DNA of 64,000 bases from Trichoplusia ni (GCF_003590095.1 NC_039479.1:3844001-3908000), one strand, 5' to 3'. Counted from the first letter of the stretch, positions 1 to 14,287 are shown. Notes: generated from the letters alone by a model not told the origin. Program-made: numbers and translations.

Positions 1-1021
1 CACATTTCAAAAGCGACAGACCTTAGTGATTGTACACTTGTACAGTGAAGAAGTACCTCGTACCATGTGTCTATACGTCATCTTTGTCGTAATATCCAAT
101 AAATCTACAGCAAGAAGGTAAAGGATCTGTTCGTCAGAACGGGAAGTACCTCGAATTACTCGGAAATATTTTTATAAGATAATACCGGAATGACGCGATG
201 ACGCGCAAAAATACCCGAGCGAAAATAACAAAGGCTGTTTGAATCGATTAGGTACATAAGAAAGGTTACTCAAATGTTCTACTAAACCGTGTCAAAGGTT
301 GCTGTTGGAAGTTCCGTCTGCAGTTACAGTTTTTTTTTTTCATTACTGTTGAAACACCAGAATTGCTCCAGCTAAGCATCGTAACGCTCCGGAACTCGGT
401 CGCCAATCACAATTATTATTTTTCCACACTCGCACACCGGAACCGTGTCGCGTACGTACAAGTGTAAAGAAGATTCGGCACACGATGGTACTGCGCGCGG
501 ATATGAAACCCATTTCCTGAAACAATTAAGGCGCACCGACATTAAATTTGCAAAGTTGACGCCGCTCTCCGTCCGAACCGTTAAACATTCAGCGGAATAG
601 CTCGCTCCCACGCCGGCCTGATCGAAAAACAAACTGATAGGAATTTCGTCTAACTAATAAATACAGCCTATAGGAAGCTCCAGGGACCACCGCGAGGATT
701 ACATCGCGATACACCAATCACTGTTCACTACGTACACTTGAGTGGGCATCCAGGAAAACGATGGTGTTTCATTTTATTACAATGTTCTATGTTTACTATC
801 AGCTAATTGACAATGCTATACAATCTTGTCATTCTTATGAGTTTCAAAAGCCCAATTTAGTGTAATTTTCCAATTAGTAATAGTTCAGCATTAATTACAC
901 GCACTCAACATGCGTGTAATTGGTACAATTTGTTGTTTAACATTGTATTGATATTCGTCGAGTTTGGGCAGCAGGAACAGGCTATCAAGCAGTTAGCATT
1001 GACCATGAATGTGGAGCATGT
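1..1021. other. Gene-free AT-rich flank
   Basis: No open frame here shows a recognisable domain; the short open frames at 343-632 on the minus strand overlap one another and look like chance. I see no TIR pair, tRNA-like box or tandem array. The segment is immediately upstream of the GC-rich block at 1022-1230 and could be its 5' flank. Confidence 0.5.
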
Positions 1022-1230
1022 GTGATGTGCGGCGGCTGGCGGCTGGGCGAGGCGGAGCGCGCATGGCTCGCTTCCGCGGCGAGCGGGCAGTCCTACGCCG
1101 CCCAGTGGAGCGCGCTGACATGCCGCGCGCTACCCCCCACGACTAAAGCTCGACGCTCACGCGAACGAAGCTCGCCGACTATACAAATACAATCAAACAA
1201 ACCGCGTCGCGTGTGCAGTGTCTTATATTA
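1022..1230 (+). promoter_or_regulatory. CpG-rich block, candidate promoter
   Basis: Within strongly AT-rich surroundings this 200-bp block is rich in CG dinucleotides (runs such as GCGGCGGCTGG and GAGCGCGCATGG). A TATA-like CTATACAAATA lies near 1178-1188, and an initiator-like GCAGTGTC lies near 1216-1223, about 35-40 bp further on. That layout fits a core promoter facing right. Downstream I find only a very short ATG frame near 1273 and no convincing first coding exon, so it could also serve a noncoding RNA, a distant alternative first exon of Ih, or a minus-strand gene outside the window. A chance CpG-rich transposon remnant is not excluded. Confidence 0.35.
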
Positions 1231-3602
1231 TTGAAGGAATTGTTACACCGTGTGCGAAATTATTCAAGAAATATGTCGCGAAGGGGATTTTGTCACGTTC
1301 GTAGATAATTTAAATTTCAGTGTTGAAGCTTATCAATGTTGTCCATGTCTATATGTTCGGGTTTGTTTTGTCTCGTCAGCTGGGGCTTAACTAAGGGACT
1401 AACAATGAAATTGAATGTTAAAAAAGTATGAATTGATGGGAAACAATTAGGTAAAGTCGTTCAGTACTACGAAACAAATAACAATAAATTCAGTGTAAAT
1501 AAAGACTCGACAGTCAAACCAAGTATTAATAAAATTGATAAATAACTGTGCCCTAGCTATAAATATTTGCTTTATCCTATTTTGTTTTCAAGAAAAATAA
1601 ATAAAAACAATTTATTTTATTTTTCGATTAATCAACATGGATTCAAAATAGGATTGCTGCCTCAAAAAATTAAAACATAATTGTAATAAAAGTGCTCACT
1701 AAGCAATTACAACGACGTTATCGCATGTCCTAACATTGTGTAACAAATCTAAAATGTCGCATTTATCAACATTGAATAAAACCATTATTACACACGAAAA
1801 CCATAAAACAGTTTAGAAAGAAACATAACTAACAGAAATAAATGTAAAACTGGGTTAACACATAGTGCCGTCTTAGTGCCAAACTGGATTGCTTCACCAT
1901 CGAGATCCGATTACTGCATCCTCAGAATAGAAGAGGTTCCAGAAATATTCATTTTATTACAACACACATTTTTAAGACTATTTTAAAAAACGCTTAATAA
2001 AAATCAAAAATAATCCGATCACTGAGCTCCACGTCCGAAAAATCGTTAGGCTAATCTTATTTAAAATTGAAAAGAAAATGCATACATTGAAAACACGTTC
2101 AGTTGTTATTGTTTTGTTTATTGTTCAAAGTCGAAAATAAAACCTCGACGTGTGTGCAGTGCAGACAAAAACTCGTTTCAATTCCAGAAATATGAAACTG
2201 GCTTACGAATCGATAGAATCCAAAACATCGATTGAAACGTCACTAGTTTTAGATATATCAAAACACAGATATTTAATTAGCTGTGTAGAGAAACAAAATA
2301 GCGTGCAATAAAACGGTAATGGTTGTAGGTAGCGTAACGCGTGTCGAAGACGATCGCAATCCGAGCCTGATTACCCTCAAGAGTCTCCCACCGCGCAACT
2401 GGAACACTTGATACCGGCCCAGCCGATACCCGGCCCAATTGACATAATCCACGACACTACAACCAACACATATTGCTTTCAAACCACTTGAGTCTTGACA
2501 TTGCAACAATATTATTTACCATTCGCAGTCACGTGGCCAGAACGTCGCACGATGACGATTAATTCATGTTTATTAAACAAATTAACGATACTAGTGTGGC
2601 ATTAGATACGCGACGACTAATTGTTGACGGCGAATACTCGGCGACGATTAGAAAAAATCTCATTATATCGATATTCTGAAAGGTTGGAACCACGTAACCG
2701 TAACGGTACAAACGCGAGAATAATTGTGACGCGACGCTGATAAAAACATAATTTCTGTCATTCAGGCTAGAATCGGGAATCGTTGTGGCAAGTGGCGCGA
2801 ATCGATTGTCGCCACCCACGTAACTGAGCTGATAAAAACTTTAAGAGACCACCTCAAATAATAAAATCTTCAGTTCTTGCAAGAATTTGAGTGAAAAACA
2901 GTTTTGTGGTGACAATAGAATCAATTGATTTCCTATAAAGTTGGTCAAGTACTTCAGACGCACTGAGAGCGCCGCCTACACGGACGGACACAATTTAACA
3001 CCCACTCTTAACGTCAGATTCCTCTCCCGAGATTGATGTACAATGTAATCTTTGCTTTTAACAATTTTTAGAGCCTTAACGTAATGTGTCAATTTTATGA
3101 GATTTTTGAGAGAGTTCTCACAATGAAATTCCGCAGACCTAAAAATAAACTTTACAATTTCCATGAGATACATAGCCTCCAGATTCAGAAACACCAAAAA
3201 TAATTCGAATTCGATAACAAGAGTCATTCACTTCAGCAACCGATTTGAACGGTAACATCTAACAACGGCTAATACAAACGTACAAAAGATAATATATGCT
3301 AGTGGTGTCATCATGTCATGTTAACTTGATTCGGCGTCAAACTATTTTGCATGCCAATAAATGATGTATGAGTGCGAGGAACCGCATTATGCAATTGACA
3401 TGGAATGAGGCTCGACCAAATTCAATAATGAGAGGCTTTGTGGTGGACTAATTGTGAAATGACAAACATCCTATAAAATGGTACACGAGCTTCACAAAAA
3501 TACTCTGTAATATCTGGTAGGTGAACCCATTCACAAGCACAATGGACTAGTCTGGATCAATTCATTTGCTCAATGGGAGCGTGCTATGAAAGTACGGACG
3601 AA

Positions 3603-3658
3603 TACCGTGTGAAAATACGACATTTTTCGATGTTTCGTACTTCGAATTTCACACGGTA
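3603..3658. repeat. Imperfect hairpin
   Basis: TACCGTGTGAAA at the left pairs with TTTCACACGGTA at the right, and the interior TACGACAT / ATGTTTCGTA also pairs with a small bulge, giving an imperfect stem over 56 nt. It may be a degenerate MITE or a transcribable hairpin. It is shorter than a typical insect pri-miRNA, so no function is assigned. Confidence 0.4.
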
Positions 3659-4650
3659 ATATAAATTTTACTGAAACGCAACAAACATTTTGTACTTGGG
3701 TAAGCTTAAATATTTCGAAATGCTATGCTTGTAATACATGCTTTAACAATAGATCAGGTACATTAAATAATTTACTACCGTACATACCGATGTGTACAAT
3801 CATATAAATATCTGAGTCTAACCTTCTCTTGCCAATTAAATGCCCATCCATCGCCGTCGTCCATCGAAAGACAACTTAGGCCACAAATTCCAAGTAAAAT
3901 AAAGCCTATTTACAAATTCTAATCAAAGTGCCTTCGTCACGTGTCTTTGTTAATTATTATGTAAAGTGCTTATTTAAGTGCAGACCAGCGTATATCCCTT
4001 AAGACTTGGCCTAAGAGAACTCTGTCTAAGTTGCTAATTGATACGTTCAAACTTATACTAGCTAAACGTATTTACACAACGCATGATTCTGATGCAAATA
4101 CTTCATTCGTGACACTATAATTAGGGTCATCATTGCAACGTTCATCCATTTTGGTGGTTTTAAATATATTGTTCAAGCTATTGGACTTCCAGTCTCATTT
4201 CTAATAACTTTTTCACAAAGAATACCATCATTAACATCATCGTGTGTATTTGTATTATGTTTTTCTATGTTCCATATTTCATTAACAATATTTCCGTTGG
4301 TCCCAAGCTGTTTTATTGTAGCTTCGGAGAATTCATATTTTATCAGGTGGCGACTTTTTTCATTGTAATTTATAGGACGCCTGCAGTTCCTGTCAAAAAT
4401 TAAATTTATTACGCAACTGTTCTTTTGTGAACGGTTCGGGTTTTGTAGGACTGACATTTGGTAACCATATTTGTTTTACTTTCTTTATATAGGCTGGAAT
4501 CTCTTATTGATATAGGTGTGTCAACATAACTTGGTACTTCTTTTACATCATCAGTTCATTCCTTGTTCTCGATTTACATATCGTTGCTAGGCTGTTTCTC
4601 GCCTATTTATATTATATTTAATTGGCTTTGTTTGTTTTCCTCGTCAGTAG

Positions 4651-4664
4651 GTCACGTGACGTCA
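4651..4664. promoter_or_regulatory. Overlapping E-box palindrome and CRE
   Basis: The 10-bp palindrome GTCACGTGAC (core E-box CACGTG) runs directly into a full CRE palindrome TGACGTCA at 4657-4664, sharing TGAC. bHLH-zip factors bind the first type and CREB/ATF bZIP factors the second. No promoter is visible nearby, so use in the cell is only inferred. Confidence 0.25.
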
Positions 4665-5519
4665 TTAATTAGCAATGTTTGATATATTTTTTGTCGATCA
4701 TTTGAATACGAGTGAGTAATCGTCCTTCATGACATCACAGCCACGTGTTATCTTCCATTTATAGAATTGTAATGTATTCTTTGTTTACAAACTTATCTTT
4801 TACTTCGGAGACAGTATTATTTATTACATTTTAAATTTCAATGTCGTGTTTACGTTTCGGGAAACTTGTCCGCGTCACCGTCAGCTGTTTTATATCATTT
4901 TCGCGCAAAGTTTGTCAAATACAAACCGCTTGGCACGGGTCACTTTATCTTAACGGCCGAAAACGGTTTATTTCGTGTCGTAAATGGAATGGCTCAGGTA
5001 TTTCTAACCGAGAATTTTGTAGCTTTTGAGAGCACAATGGAACCGTACCCACACACGCAATAACAGTCGAGTTGAGATCAAATGTTAAGGAAAATTACTG
5101 AACGAGTTTGTAATTTGTTATTAGCATTAATAGTTCAGACATTCTTGTTATTTTAAACCAGTGCTATCTAGTTTCCCGTTGATATTTTCGGTTTTCTGAT
5201 AACATATATTGAAGTTCATGCTATTTTAAAGAGTGAATCGTAGTCGTGTGTAAAGAAATAATGCTTTTACATTTGGCGCGATCCTTTTTTTTTTTTTTTT
5301 TTCTTTAATTGTTGGTTAATGACAGTTGCTGTCAATTGATTTTAAGTTAGAATTGTGCCATAAAAAGTGTAATGCGTCAATCAAAACTTTTTGCAGCGTA
5401 TTTCCCCAATGACGTTTATCAGTAGTAGCGAAGACAAGTCAATGAGTATATAATTAGGAAAATTTCTTAAGAAAATACCTGTTACTAAGAAGATTTAGTT
5501 TCAATTTTTATTCATGTAA

Positions 5520-5555
5520 TAGTATTTCATTTTACTTTTTAGTAATGAAATACTA
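5520..5555. repeat. Short perfect hairpin
   Basis: TAGTATTTCATT (5520-5531) is the exact reverse complement of AATGAAATACTA (5544-5555), separated by a 12-nt loop. It sits in AT-rich sequence and is probably a chance or MITE-derived hairpin. Confidence 0.4.
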
Positions 5556-8500
5556 AAAATTCTCGAGAATCCTAAATAATTAATAGAATATACGAAAATA
5601 ATGTTTCATGCCAACAAAGAATCAGTAAACATTGAAAATATCAACCCAACAAACACCTTGTAGAACAATGTAATCAAACTCCTGCGAGATGTCAAACCTT
5701 TTCCAGTATTCCTCAAATCTCAGAAGCATGAAAGATTACAATGATCATATTGACAAAGTAGAAAATGCGTCAAGCGTACGTGTCACAATACGCAGAACGC
5801 ACTTACTATTGTGACATTTGTAACGTAATGACGTCACAATGGACTTGCATTCTATGTTTCGTCATTACGCGTATTATTTGTAAGTAATTACATTGTTCGC
5901 AGTGTAGTCATGAACTAATGTTTAGTACTTATGTTATCTTTTGATGGGTCTAGTATGAACTAGTCTTGATCAATTGGCGATATATAATTGTAATTGAATT
6001 GGATATTGAAATCTAAATTTGCGGAGTTTTGTATGAGATCTTAGTATAGTTAAGCTTAGCATATTTAGTTTAAAGAACAAAAATGAGTTTGTTCACTGAG
6101 GATTTCTTTTTTGGGTCCATTCACATTTATGTGTCTCTTTGGCTCTATTCAGCAAATCTCCATTGAAAGCGCTTTGTTTTATAATATCATTTTATGGAGT
6201 TCAAATTAAAAACCACAAAATTTTCTAAATTATCAAATGTACCCTACGATACGAAACTCATAGAAGACGAACAAATATTAATATCAGTGAAGTGAAAGTA
6301 AGACTTGAGATTTTCAGAATGAAATTGAAAGAAAACAATTTCTCGCTAACACGGTTTCTTATTGTCAAAGAAATGTAGATCATTTCAAGCGAACTCCCAT
6401 TAGGTTGGTACCTAGAGCAATACCAACATAAGAAACGAAAATGAACAAGATAATACATTGCGTTCATATAGCCATCGAATAGTTACCTATACGCTATTTC
6501 TAATTAAAAATAATACTGAAGGATTTACTTTTCTTAATTAATCAACAGACAAAAATCATTCGGAACGAAATCAAATATTATATCTTTAACGTTTTAAATT
6601 ATGCTTTCTCACAGTTACAGATAGATTAACTGTGCATCGACAAAGTTAATTTAATAGTAACATTTAAACTGATATGAAATACTTGTATGATAAAGCTTGA
6701 ACCAAGTTTACCGCTAGCCTTTATCGCTTAGAAATATATACAAACTATTCCGATAGAAAAATAACAAAATAAAATCCGACGGCTGCCATTTTTGAATTTA
6801 GAATAAAAATATTCTTTGTCCACAGTTTCAACTGTATTCGCAAATTTTGTATATCCAGCCAGCAATAAAAAAGCAAAACGAATAGACAGCTACATCTGTT
6901 GCCAGTCGCTAAAAACTGGCATGTTTTCCCTCTTAATCTGTCTGTTATCATAGTTTCCACCAGAAAAACTTTGATGATAAAGGGATGACACATTTCTCAA
7001 ATATTATTTTGACAGATAGCTCTGCTTTAGAAATTATTCAGACATTTCAAGTTCTTCAGTGTTATAGTGCTCGTTAAATGTAGAGTTTAGAGAGTAAAAT
7101 CTTATTCGAAAATCGGATAACTGGTCTTACATTCCCTTGAAAGAGTAATCACATTAAAACAAACACGCATCTGGCAATTCGACGCAATAACGTTCTTAAA
7201 AACGTTATAATCCGTTCCATTTTCAATTCTCATCATAGAGCTGAACGTTGGCTCAACATTGTCTGTTTCGCGGCAAGAATAACAGTTTGCCAGATAAAAC
7301 AAATGTACATTCAGATAAATTGCGGGAAATGGCTACATCGCAGTTCAGTACTGTAGGAACAAGCCGTTTCCGTGCCAATCCCCACACTGACCAATGTTCG
7401 AATTCACCAACAATTAATCGATTCGCCGATAGCTTGTATAGACAAGCCTGGGCTTAGAGATCTGAACAAAGGAGTTGTGCTCCAAACAGTCGTTAGCATG
7501 ATAGATGGTAAACATGATCAAGCTGTTGGTATTATGGTCGATGAAGAAAGTATTCGTGAAACCTCAAAGCAGTGTAGAGGAAACTATTGAACAGTGGATG
7601 ATTGAGTGATATTTCATGTGAAACTCAAAATTTGAAACCAATTTCGGTAGTTAAAAGAAGTAAAGACACTTAATGTTTACTCTCGATGGCTTTTAAAGAA
7701 TCAATTTTATCTTAGTGATGAATTACAACCAATATGATCTGATCGGCAAATATTGATATTATCTGATTTCAAATGACCTTTTGTTCTATAAGAAAATCTA
7801 TTGTCAAGGAATAGCTTAGACTTGAGTGATTGGCTCATCAGCATCATCATTAAAACAAAAGGTATTTATACGCACAAATCACACACTGCATGCATATCTG
7901 TACTATAAACAATTCTGATTTCCAATCTCTTATCAGGTGACCTTTGTAGAAGGCTTTTAGTCACAGTTTGATAATCCACATCTAATAAGGTAGTGAAACC
8001 AAGCGTGGACCACGTGACTCGGTTTTGTTTATTTTATCATAAATATTCTTAGAATTTCTTCGACTCACGATGAAATTCGATACAGTAGAGTTTTTAGTTC
8101 AAGTTTACTAGCACAATGCACTTGGACTTGAGATATGAGGACGGCTGTCTTCTCTTCATTTGTTTCTTTCTCTTCTTGATCTAAATTGCATTTTGCTAGA
8201 AAATCTGAATAAGACAAAATTTCATAATCTAGCAACTTCTAAATGTACTTCTGATAATGTTTGTATACACATTGAAAGGATTAACTCCTAAACTATGTAG
8301 TAAAACTTCAATTTCCAAAAGTGCTCCATCTAATAAAACGACCTGCCTAACGTTCCACATACTTGGCACTTTTAAAATCTCGTGCTCCCCATTAACCCTC
8401 TTATGCGATAGTGATCAACATCGTGCACTCGTTTTGAACTCACTCGTTACATTTAACCGTCGCGCGCCGCCGGCCGACATTACAAGTGATATGGAAAGGT

Positions 8501-11500
8501 CTTGCTCGCCTTCACCGACAACAATTATGATTAATTTCGATCGACATTAGTGAGATTTAAATAAAGAACCGTTTTTAAATTTCGAATGTTTTCTTTGGCG
8601 CAGTCGAGTGATCAAATTTTTTTTTACTCGTTCCAATGTCACGGTTGCCATTTGTTTATCTGATGGCAATGGAATAACTAGTTTGATTGACATTGAAATG
8701 ACGATATCTTTCTACGCCCTCGACCACATTAAGAGCGCGTATTGTCTTGTTAAGTTTCAGACATAATATGGTAAGCGATTATAGGAAGTAACAATTAGAA
8801 TGCATTGTATAAAATGCATTGTTCAGTTCTAGAAATTGATCATAGTCTTTGTATTCTGTCGATATCGTTTAAGCGCTACATTTTATAAGTATAGTACAGT
8901 CACGTACAAAAGATTTTAAAGTCAGTCGGTCGGTACAGTCTCGCCCAAGCCCTAAACCGCTCAACGTTGGAACGTTTGCTGCAAAGTTTTTATTATGTCG
9001 CAAATCGTCTGACAGTCGTGGAGAATTTGACTGATCGCTTTCGTTCCATGTGACAGTGTTAACGCCGGTGCCATCCGCCTACATTGTCCGCGTTACGCTT
9101 GTGAGTCGACAATACTTTAACGTAACTTGGACAGTTACGTTATGGCTGAGGATGATGACGTTACCTGTCAAAGTTGTAGTTTGAATTTCGAATGGTTTGT
9201 TTTATTTTGTGATTTTCTTTAAATGCTACTTTGATTCACTGTGATGCATCGAAAAACACGTTTCTATCATCTCAAATGACTAAAAGCGAAACTTCTGTTT
9301 TCTTTAAGTTGTATTTGAGCCATTGAGTAAATGAACTCTAAGCACCTTAAATACGTTTTGTCTACCCACCTTTAAGGAAAACCGTCATCAAGAAAAACAA
9401 ACAGTTTCCGATTCCGAAAACAGTTTTATTATAATAAGTCTGCCATAAAGTTATTTTGCTATCATACTAAAACATTCATGAACTTGAAATTGAGGTAATC
9501 TGGCAGCATTTTTTGCCCAGAAATTTATATTTTTCGTCTACAGCATGACTCCAGTAAACATAAACAGCTGTTTTATGTTTTGTCTGTTTGCCAAGGTCAT
9601 CTCTGAAACGACTGACCCTGTCGTAATGTTTGAGTCTGTTAAGCGACTTTTCATCTTAATGTTTTCAAAAGATACCGGAAGACAAAAAATACGCCTCGAC
9701 AACATTTAGACAGATGCCTTCTATTTGAAAAAAACTACTTAGTTTTTTTTTTTTAAATAGAATATCTACCATATATTTGCGAAACACAAATTATAGTCCT
9801 GTCAAATGTGTTCGAAGTTCGAATTATCGTCGTTCGAATTATTACTCTCTAACTGTTCTATCTGTCAGCCATATTTTCTTAAGAAATACAAAAACAATAG
9901 ACGTTGTATCCAGTGTTAGCTACAGCAAATACAAATAGGAAATACATTAATATCTTGTAGGAAACGAAGTAACAGTTATTTCCTTAATGATTTAGGTTAG
10001 GACGGTATAGCAAGGACTAGATAAACATGCAAGTGATAAAGTGTGGCCGGCGACCCCTGCCTCACCTCAGTGACCTACGTTAGCTACTACCGTCACAGAT
10101 AAATAATATAAGAATAATATGATAGCTTACTATTATAGTATATAACAAAATATCTGTATTGTTTTTGGTATCAATCCTCTTTGGAACCTAAGCTTACTGG
10201 CAATCTTGTAACGTTACAGTCACAGTACGAGATTTGAATTTGATTTTAGAACATTATCTTTCTGGTTGTTTTCAAAAATGTTTGACATTTGAAAAACGAA
10301 TTTCCATTGAAACTGAAGAGGACCATGAGGGTCAATGACTCTAAATATGAAATACGTGGAAAATAGAAATTGAGCAATAGATAACAATTTTACGACATTA
10401 CGAGTCACTGTATAGGTAATTACTTAGTATTCCAATTCTAGTATTCTAAGTTATTACTACTACCTAGTATTCCGACACCATTACATACATTTAAAATTAA
10501 AGTGGTCATAATATTTTTTTATCGGAATCTAAAATTTGTATTGACTAAGGTCAGGTCTGTTTTGAGTTCCCGATATAGTATATCTAACCAGTAATAATAT
10601 CTACAATAAAATAATGATGTGTTGCAGCAAAAAATAAACTTGACAGAAAAAACGAAACTAATTCGTCATTCAAATACGACCAATAATGTTTAAGCATCCA
10701 TTTTGGCGGTCATTACCCTGATTTCAGGTGCGGCCACATTCAAACAAAACTTTTTTTGTTAAGTTGGTAGTAATCGTGTTATGACTAATCGGTTTGCTGT
10801 CAACAGATCGTGGACTATAAAATTTGTTGATATTTTTGTAGCGTCTTATATAAAAGTTTTTTTACTTAAAGATATTTAACGGTACAAGCAAACGCGAGGA
10901 AATCTACATTCATTGACAATGTCAATGCTTCATGCAAATCACCATGCCTTAGACAACAGATGCATGTTTATTTTAAACCTATTGTTATACTATTTATCTC
11001 ACAAAGCAAATAGTGAATAACGAGCTTAAACTTACCAATCCCAAACATGTGACAGACAGAAAAAGTAAACAAAAGAAAACACAAAGTTCCTTTTTCCGGG
11101 CGTGTAGACCCGTCCTTAGACCCTTCATTCACCCATCAGACAATGTTATGTTAGGACAGGACTACACGTGCTATTTATCTTTCAAAGTGTCAATTACTAA
11201 AGAAAGAATAACCTTAAACGTTTGTTTTTTTTTAAACTTTGTTAACACTGGCACATTAGCCATATTTAAAAAAAAGAACACGCACGCCGTTTGAATTTGA
11301 CGTTCGGTTTTGCATTCGTTTTTTAATGTATTTAATAATCGCTTCAGAATCGATTTAGGTGGATTTTAAATGTTACTTAGGCACGTGCAATTCCTTACAA
11401 TGCTTACATCGTTAGTTTTATTACGCTTATGCATAAGAAGTTTTACGAATTATAAATTTTATATCTAAGAACAATGTCCTTTTTTCTCAATATTAAGAGT

Positions 11501-13589
11501 AATAAGGTTGAGGATTCGAAGAAAAGTGGCCTATGTCCAGTTTTGAGGCAATGTAAAAATCAAAAGAATAAGTTATTTAACACGTATGCCCTTCGTTTGT
11601 CCCGTTGAAAAATACATGTCTGAACAACTTATCGTCTTGGCATCTTTTAGTCCCATATTTCGGTTATCTTTACACAAAACTATTATGTAACGACAGTACA
11701 GACCTACATTCTACAGTATAGTTCCACCGCATAGATGTAAGGTCGTCCGCGGACTATAACTTAACTTACAAGAAAGTATTGATCTTTCCCGCCTCGGGAA
11801 CATTGTCGCGAATTATATTATAAAAGCTTTTATTCTTTTAACAAAAGTTGTGCTTCTCGTGTGCAATACATTTTTGAATTTAAAACTTTCCGTGTTCGAA
11901 ATTCGTTTGTACAGGAAAAACCGTTTAAGTTCTTCAACTGCTTCCATTTTTAAACTTAAGTAAATATTTGTTTTTAATTTAGAATTGGTTAACGTTGTTA
12001 ATTTTTAAATATAAATATTTTTTTTAAGAACACAAAATTACTCCTTATATTATTTTTTTCTTAACATTGAGTCATAATCATTTTCTAAAAACTTACCAAT
12101 GATTTTGCTTCATCATTGTGTGAGAAATAATTATATTTACATTCTCATGCTTATTCACAGTCTAATGATTAAATTTATCAGCTGACCACAGTGTATAATG
12201 TCCATCAGAGATGTCAAACTAGTCCGAAGGTCGCGTCGATTGAGTTGATTCGACAGCCCTCCGTAACGCGACTGAATTAATTCCATGACCGACAAGGATT
12301 AGGACAACTTCACACTTATTAACGAGCTTATTCTGACCTTATTGTGGTTTAAAACTCTTTGAAACCGCAAAATATATTTCAAACATATTTTCTGACGACA
12401 CAATATCGAAAGTTTGAAAAAACAAAATATTTTTTTTTAAGGAATTTGACTCAGATTTTTAGCTAGCAAAACCAAGTGGAGCAAAAACTAAAACTGTCGT
12501 TCTGATTGAATTGCAAAAATATAATGTTTTTTTTTTAATTACTGTCAACAAAGAAGTTCGTATATGTAAAACCTTGAACTTTTTAATATTATGATGTAGG
12601 AACGCTTGGTCCAATTTGGCACACACTAGCATTAAATGTTTGAGTTGCCAATTTTGTATGTAATGTTTACCCTCTCCGCTAATGAACTATGAAACTATGT
12701 AAAATTGTTGTTGCTCGTACCACGTTTGAGTTGATGTAATATTAATTATTTTTACATGTTTATGAATAGCCAAAAGTTTAACTGGCTAGTGATATTTCTG
12801 AATGTAAAACAAACTTCAGGATTTACTCAGAACATGGACTTTATTAAACAAAGCCAGTAAATGACTACAAAATAATTTACTTCCAATAACCGTGTAAGAC
12901 TTTCAAATCTCAACTTTGATAAAATGTTGTCACATACTTATTTTACAAGGAAAATACCATTTTAACTGCACATTTACCATCTCGCTGTTGGCACATCTAC
13001 GTATCTAGCCTAGACAGCGTATTCCCCAGTTTCCGCCGAAAACAAGCAGATTACATACAATTTTCGTGTTCCCAATTCAAGTCTGTAAATCCTAAACATA
13101 TGCCACTGAGAAACATAAAATTTGGTACAAGGAACCGTAGATCAGGTATAACATTCTGCTGTTCTATTTTCAAATAATATCTATGGATAGAGTTTAGACT
13201 GTAAAATAATATTGGCTGTAAAAATAGAGAGGTAAACAAAACAAAAGCTGTAACAAGTTGAAATTGGAACTTTCAAATTTATTCTTTCTTTTTATTTTTA
13301 AAGTTCCTTTTTTGTTTTAATTCGAAACAAATGAGGTTTGACATGTGAGTAAATGTTTTATTGCTTGTAGATTACTCAACGATACAGCCATATTTTGAAC
13401 TTATCTTGCTTCGGAGGTTTGATCATGCGGGTAGCTTCCATGATTGTAATCTTGGGACTGTCTTGAAGCACATAAATGACTCATGGTATTATCTTACAAA
13501 GAGGACTATATTTTAATATTGCACCTGTTTTCTGCTTATATTTATTCAGTAGGCCAGCTTTTCGGACTTAAATATCTATTACCTTTGTC

Positions 13590-13755
13590 ATTTTCTTAGG
13601 CAGAGTAGCCAAAATCAACATCGCACGGACTTGGATTGTAGAGCGTATATATTTCCATAAATTATTTAGTGTAACGAATGGACGTCGTTCACTATCCCAT
13701 TTACCGATCACCCGTAGTAAACCCGGTCGGAAAGGACGTCACTCTTTATAAACCA
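13590..13755 (+). other. Possible terminal exon or transposon fragment
   Basis: A strong-looking 3' splice site (CATTTTCTTAG, ending near 13600) is followed by about 50 open codons to a TAA near 13752. The reading starts GRVAKINIARTWIV and ends basic, PGRKGRHSL. It has no start codon of its own and no family I recognise. The block also carries two direct GGACGTC motifs (near 13681 and 13735) and is more GC-rich than its surroundings, which would equally suit a fragment of a dispersed element. Confidence 0.18.
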
Positions 13756-14194
13756 TGATAGTAATTACAGCAAGTTAAAAGTTGTTGCTAGATGAAGGAT
13801 TTTGAAAAAAAATTGAGCTACATTTCAATGGTCTTTAATAATAACATTTTTATCAAGATGTTTTGTACATATATTCCATAACAATATTTTATTCAATAAG
13901 TGAATCACTACTTATTAAGTGCAGATATTTCTCCAAAAACTAATGACTTTCTGATGACACATACCACGAAAAAGAGGCGATAAGTCCTGCATTTTATTTT
14001 TTATGGAAAATCGACCTCCGCTATAAAAAAAAAACATGATATTTAAAATTGATAATTCTTATCCTATTATGAAAATAAACTATTTCTTTTTTATATATTA
14101 AAGACCACCAATAACTGTTCCAAAATCAAATTCTAAACGGCGCCTGTACCACGTATTCACTCGGATATTCCATCGATCACAATGTACGGGCTTG

Positions 14195-14287
14195 TTAGGA
14201 CCGACCTGATTCTGAACCATTCCCCATTTCTTCAAGCTCCTGAATAATTAAAGCCTGTTGTTCACGCAAAGTAGCGTTGAGATCTAC
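14195..14287 (-). CDS. Candidate last coding exon of an unknown minus-strand gene
   Basis: Read on the minus strand, TTCGTAG at 14288-14294 is a plausible 3' splice site. It is followed by 30 codons and a TAA stop (14195-14197). The peptide starts VDLNATLREQQ, continues with a short amphipathic acidic helix (IIQELEEM) and ends GNGSESGRS. It joins in phase 0 to the candidate exon 14716-14854, whose last codon CGA abuts a consensus GTAAGT donor, with an intron of about 430 bp. I do not recognise the family. Alternatives are a pseudogene, a transposon-derived exon or coincidence. The argument rests on the matching phase and splice sites, not on homology. Confidence 0.32.
   Translation of the reverse strand, partial: VDLNATLREQQALIIQELEEMGNGSESGRS

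Larger units (their letters stand above)
1231..13590. other. Long gene-free stretch
   Basis: More than 12 kb without a supportable gene. Open frames of 60-97 codons (for example 8257-8550, 7248-7590, 2273-2819 minus) have no recognisable motif and no clear splice context. A 26-codon ATG frame at 9142, starting MAEDDDVTC with a CxxC pair, follows a moderately GC-rich stretch (8890-9140) but lacks a good donor. The only structures I would single out are hairpins at 3603-3658 and 5520-5555 and an E-box/CRE composite at 4651-4664, listed separately. Confidence 0.5.
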
